A stretch of DNA of 64,000 nucleotides from Chryseolinea serpens (GTDB lineage: Bacteria > Bacteroidota > Bacteroidia > Cytophagales > Cyclobacteriaceae): NCBI RefSeq assembly GCF_900129725.1, contig NZ_FQWQ01000005.1, positions 434,001-498,000 on the forward strand, read 5' to 3'. The position numbers and the translations under genes were made by a program. Within the stretch, counting starts at the first letter, position 1; every line of letters starts with the position of its first letter. Positions 60,994 to 64,000 of this stretch are shown in pieces. The notes below the pieces were generated by a model, which saw only the letters and a list, made by a program, of their open reading frames with translations, had not been told where the DNA came from and searched no databases.

Positions 60994-61314
60994 CGCCAAT
61001 TTTATGTGATCGTCCATCGGTGCACCTTGTTGAATAAAAATTTTAATCGTTAGCGATAGATGGTTTGCCCAAATGCTTCGATGCCCAGACGAAAATTATA
61101 CACAGGATGTATGTCGGTTCTTGACGAGCGATTGAAAAAGCATAGTTCCGGTTATGTTCCTGTAACCAAACTGAGGTTACCCCGTTAGTCTCGTTACCTG
61201 TGTCGATTTTCGGTAGTGGAGAAAGCTCGCTTTTCCAATGTCATGTTCAAGTAAGCGGACCGTGATCAAGCTTATCGATGCTAGGTAAGACACTTAAATG
61301 GATATCAAAAAATC
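60994..61314. other. Spacer holding a decayed GIY-YIG copy
   Basis: 321 bases after the intact gene hold only the remnant listed separately (61059-61254) and short flanks. No functional gene is supported. Confidence 0.6.
61059..61254 (+). pseudogene. Decayed second GIY-YIG gene
   Basis: In the frame from 61096 the sequence reads LYTGCMSVLDERLKKHSSGY, then VPVTKLRLPR, a TAG, and CRFSVVEKA, aligning with FYTGCTSDLEDRMKRHHGGE, VLATRNRLPV and VFSEKQKA of the intact neighbour. A frameshift lies before it (LRCPDENYT) and a further stop at 61252. It is a tandem copy that has lost function. Confidence 0.75.
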
Positions 61315-61698
61315 ATGGAAACTGTAGCAAGCAAAGTGGGAGTAGAAGAGGAAAAGCACTTGATTCAGGTTACGCTTAACGATTATCTTCAGGGGCGTCC
61401 GGTAAAAGACATTGAAAGACTCCGGGGTGCCTTTCACCCTGATGCATACATCAGGACAATTATAGAGGGAAAGTTGGTTCAGTGGACATTGCCGCAATAC
61501 CTGGACCTGGTTGCCCAAGCAACCTTGCAGGAATGCCAACCTGAACTCCTTTCATTCACATGGGACGGAGACACCGGGTCAGCCCACGTGCAATTGACTT
61601 TCGCCACGTTTCGGTTCATTGATCGGTTTAACCTGATAAAGTTAGATGGAAAATGGCTGATCATGGATAAGGTCTCCTATCGGCAGGAACCAATTTGA
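61315..61698 (+). CDS. NTF2-like (lumazine-binding-like) protein
   Basis: A 127-residue cytoplasmic protein of the NTF2-like superfamily, of the kind annotated as putative lumazine-binding: EEEKHLIQVTLNDYLQGRPV, RGAFHPDAYIRTIIEGKLVQ, FRFIDRFNLIKLDGKWLIMD. The fold forms a cone-shaped pocket; the ligand is unknown. It stands alone and is followed by a GCCCGCC-type terminator. Confidence 0.88.
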   Translation: METVASKVGVEEEKHLIQVTLNDYLQGRPVKDIERLRGAFHPDAYIRTIIEGKLVQWTLPQYLDLVAQATLQECQPELLSFTWDGDTGSAHVQLTFATFRFIDRFNLIKLDGKWLIMDKVSYRQEPI

Positions 61699-61823
61699 GA
61701 GGAATAGAATCGGTAGTCTGCCCCGTCGCATCAGGAATTTTGCCGTGTAAGTTGCGCCACAAACATCAGCCATATTGTGCAAGGCCCGACCACATTACAA
61801 GTTACTTGTAGGGAGCGGGCCTC

Positions 61824-61859
61824 GCCCGCCGAAGCTGCCTCAGCGAAGGCGGGCTTTTT
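61824..61859 (+). terminator. GCCCGCC-type terminator
   Basis: GCCCGCC (61824-61830) pairs with GGCGGGC (61848-61854) around GAAGCTG/CAGC, followed by TTTTT. It has the same outer arms as the hairpin at 60617 and ends the NTF2-like gene. Confidence 0.85.
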
Positions 61860-61948
61860 CGTGTTTGGGTTTTCTTCTTCGTAGGGAAGTGTGCATTGGG
61901 CTTCGTCGGGCAACGCCCGGCCACCAGCCCAACCCAGCTCATGAAATC

Positions 61949-64000
61949 CTATTCGCTTCGCAAGCTCTTCACCGGGTTTGCCGTGGCTGCCCTTACGCCG
62001 TGAAAGCTTACGGTGAGTAACGTGATCAATAAGACTGCCGCACCGGCAATCATAAATATCCACCCGTTGAGCGCTGTGTGATAATGGAAAGTCAACAGCC
62101 ATTGATTCAGATAGTGGTAGGTTATCGGCATCGCCATCAGCAATGCGATCAATACCAGGACGACAAATTCTTTCGTTAACAACATCCAGATATTCAACAG
62201 CGACGCGCCGATAACTTTTCTGACACCGATCTCTTTCGTCTTTTGTTCCGCGATGAACGACGACAAGCCAAACAACCCAAGGCAAGAGATAAATATGGCG
62301 AGCACCGCGAATACCGACGCCAGGTTGCCGATCCGCTGCTCGGCTTTGAATTTATTTCCATATTCTTCATCTACGAAACTGTATTCGAAAGTCGATGAAG
62401 TCACCAGCTTCTTATGAATGGCTTCCACGGCAGACAAGGATTCAGCGGTGCCTTTGCCGGGATCGAGCCTCACGATCATTTGCCCAAGATTGTTGTTGGT
62501 TAAATTTTTGTCCAGCCAATAAAAAACTGGGCTAGCGGCTTCATAAGGACTTTCTATGATCAGGTCTTCCACCACTCCGATAATTTCCCGCCCTGCGTCA
62601 CCGTTCGAGATCACTTCACCAACGGGATTTTCGAGTCCGAGATAATCTGCCGCGGCTTTATTGATGATCACGCCGCTTACGTCTGTCGAATGATCGCGCG
62701 AGAAATCTCTTCCTTTCAATATTTTCCATTGAACCGTTTTTCCGTACTCCTCATCAATCCAGGTTACCGTGAAACTCGGATCGGTGTCGGGATCTTTTCC
62801 CCGCCAGTTAAATCCGCTCCAGTTGTCCCAAATAGCAGTCAATGGACTACTCGAAAACGCAACGTCGGTCGCAGCGCCACTCGAAAGCAGTTGATCGCTC
62901 ATGACGAGTTTATTCTTGTCGAATTCCATGTCGTGAATAGGGATGCGGATCAAATTTTGTCTATCATAACCGACCGGGCGTTGCCGCGCGAATTGAATTT
63001 GTTGATACACGACGACCGTTCCGATGATGAGTATCACCGAAACACCAACCTGGATCACCACAAGGACCTTGCGTGGCAGCGAAGCGAATTTGCCAACCCG
63101 AAATGTTCCCTTCAAAACTTTGACGGGTTGGAACGACGAAAGATAAAAAGCAGGATACAGTCCTGCGAGGAATGCCGTGATGATGATGAAGACAAGACTC
63201 GACATCCAGAAATAGATATTGGTAAAGGGCAGCGCGATCTTTTTGTCTGCCAACTGGTTAAAAGCGGGAAATGCTAAAGAAACGATCAGCAGTGCAACGG
63301 CGAATGCCAGCGCGACAATCAGGAACGATTCGCTCAGGAATTGATTGACGAGCTGTGATCTCATGGAGCCGATCGCTTTACGCACACCCACTTCGCGTGC
63401 ACGCTTTTCGCTACGTGCCGTACTCAAATTCATGAAGTTGATGCAGGCGAGCAGCAACACGAAGGCTCCAACAATTCCAAACAACCACACGAAGGTGATG
63501 CGTCCGGTGGCGGGATAGCCGTCTTTGAATTCTGAATACAGGTACCAGTTCTTCATGGGATTCAACCACACACGCGTCTCATATTTTTTAGAATATTCCG
63601 CTATTCCTTCCGGAGTATCTTTAATATAGAGATCGGCGATTGCAGCACTGGCTTGTTCAATCGAGACGTTGTCGACCGTTTGGACGATAATGCGACAGGC
63701 ATTATTTCCCCAATTGGTTTCATTAGCTTTTAAAGTGGGAACGCTGTTCTTCAGCCCTTCAAAATTTCCGAAGAACTGAATGTCGGCAAACATTGCGTTA
63801 GCAGCAATGTCTTCATAGACGCCCGTGACCGTTGCGTCCCGCGATGCACTTATCCTGACCACCTGGCCGACCGGATCCTTGTCACCGAAAATTGACTCAG
63901 CGGTTGACCTTGAGACAATGATCGCATTCGGGTCGTTCATGCTTTCAACATTTCCGCGGATCATTTGCAGAGAAAGCAAGTCAATCACTGATTTATCGAT
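61949..64000 (-). CDS. FtsX/MacB-type permease (N-terminal part outside window)
   Basis: The C-terminal 683 residues of a permease like the other three, entering from the right edge; the frame is still open at 64000 (IDKSVIDLLSLQMIRG). Visible are the end of the first periplasmic domain (NAIIVSRSTAESIFGDKDPV), central helices (LLACINFMNLSTARSEKRAR, GVRKAIGSMRSQLVNQFLSE), the second periplasmic domain, the FtsX unit (LGLFGLSSFIAEQKTKEIGV) and the terminal NPVKSLRSE. About 190 N-terminal residues are missing, so the presence of a prefix domain or of an upstream PadR gene cannot be judged. No ATPase gene is adjacent within the window. Confidence 0.93.
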   Translation of the reverse strand: MDKSVIDLLSLQMIRGNVESMNDPNAIIVSRSTAESIFGDKDPVGQVVRISASRDATVTGVYEDIAANAMFADIQFFGNFEGLKNSVPTLKANETNWGNNACRIIVQTVDNVSIEQASAAIADLYIKDTPEGIAEYSKKYETRVWLNPMKNWYLYSEFKDGYPATGRITFVWLFGIVGAFVLLLACINFMNLSTARSEKRAREVGVRKAIGSMRSQLVNQFLSESFLIVALAFAVALLIVSLAFPAFNQLADKKIALPFTNIYFWMSSLVFIIITAFLAGLYPAFYLSSFQPVKVLKGTFRVGKFASLPRKVLVVIQVGVSVILIIGTVVVYQQIQFARQRPVGYDRQNLIRIPIHDMEFDKNKLVMSDQLLSSGAATDVAFSSSPLTAIWDNWSGFNWRGKDPDTDPSFTVTWIDEEYGKTVQWKILKGRDFSRDHSTDVSGVIINKAAADYLGLENPVGEVISNGDAGREIIGVVEDLIIESPYEAASPVFYWLDKNLTNNNLGQMIVRLDPGKGTAESLSAVEAIHKKLVTSSTFEYSFVDEEYGNKFKAEQRIGNLASVFAVLAIFISCLGLFGLSSFIAEQKTKEIGVRKVIGASLLNIWMLLTKEFVVLVLIALLMAMPITYHYLNQWLLTFHYHTALNGWIFMIAGAAVLLITLLTVSFHGVRAATANPVKSLRSE

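Noticed and set aside
1-64000. CRISPR array, prophage or insertion sequence
   Set aside because: No regularly spaced identical repeats with spacers, no transposase, integrase or phage structural module was found on either strand.

Overview
The window reads as a chromosomal segment of a Bacteroidota bacterium, most likely order Cytophagales; the genus cannot be read from the sequence. Support: a TonB-dependent receptor with a carboxypeptidase-like N-terminal domain, a C-terminal type IX secretion sorting domain, LytS/LytTR two-component pairs, a beta-propeller sensor kinase, several large FtsX-type permeases (some with the N-terminal prefix domain usual in Cytophagales), little Shine-Dalgarno signal, and TAnnTTTG-type -7 promoter boxes. 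Most of the window is balanced in GC. The 5.4-11.7 kb stretch is visibly AT-richer.

Layout. 0-2.2 kb: a leftward set of two tandem paralogous lipoproteins and a barrel-like outer-membrane protein cut by the left edge. 2.5-5.4 kb: a TPR-containing LytS-type kinase and its LytTR regulator. 5.4-11.7 kb: a probable defence island. It holds a 112-bp direct repeat that can encode a tiny hydrophobic peptide, a free-standing group II-like reverse transcriptase, a subtilase/AAA+ ATPase pair matching the IetAS antiphage system, and one unknown gene. Beyond the island lies a degraded copy of the 3' end of the LytTR gene that precedes it. 11.9-24.2 kb: a self-chaperoned (S74) surface fibre-like protein with a T9SS tail, a TetR-SDR-MFS efflux cluster with three operator palindromes, a second subtilase with two P domains, a propeller histidine kinase and a DinB protein. 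A dispersed hairpin repeat occurs five times here.

25-31.5 kb: an atypical SDR, an orphan FtsX permease and a protein of about 24 TPRs. 31.8-37.2 kb: an exported catabolic cluster (SelA-like PLP enzyme with a twin-arginine leader, two tandem amidohydrolases, a lactonase). 37.7-46.8 kb: DinB-like protein, PadR regulator translationally coupled to a permease, a second permease with a matching promoter, and a TonB-dependent receptor.

46.9-52.8 kb: a DUF2911 protein, a membrane-anchored unknown and an ECF42-type sigma-factor locus. That locus has two YCII/DGPF proteins, a DHFR-like reductase and two NTF2-like proteins (one frameshifted); two near-identical TGTCGAAT/CGTCAT promoters suggest a self-contained regulon. 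52.9-55.4 kb: an AraC cluster in which two 33-bp operator-like copies sit at identical spacing ahead of an SDR gene and an Atu4866-like gene. 56-64 kb: a glycerophosphodiesterase, a LytS/LytTR pair, a SIMPL-domain protein, tRNA-Pro(CGG), an intact and a decayed GIY-YIG gene, an NTF2-like protein and a fourth FtsX permease cut by the right edge.

The best candidates for new biology are the RT/IetAS island with its repeated peptide-RNA unit, the ECF42 regulon architecture, and the paired AraC operators.
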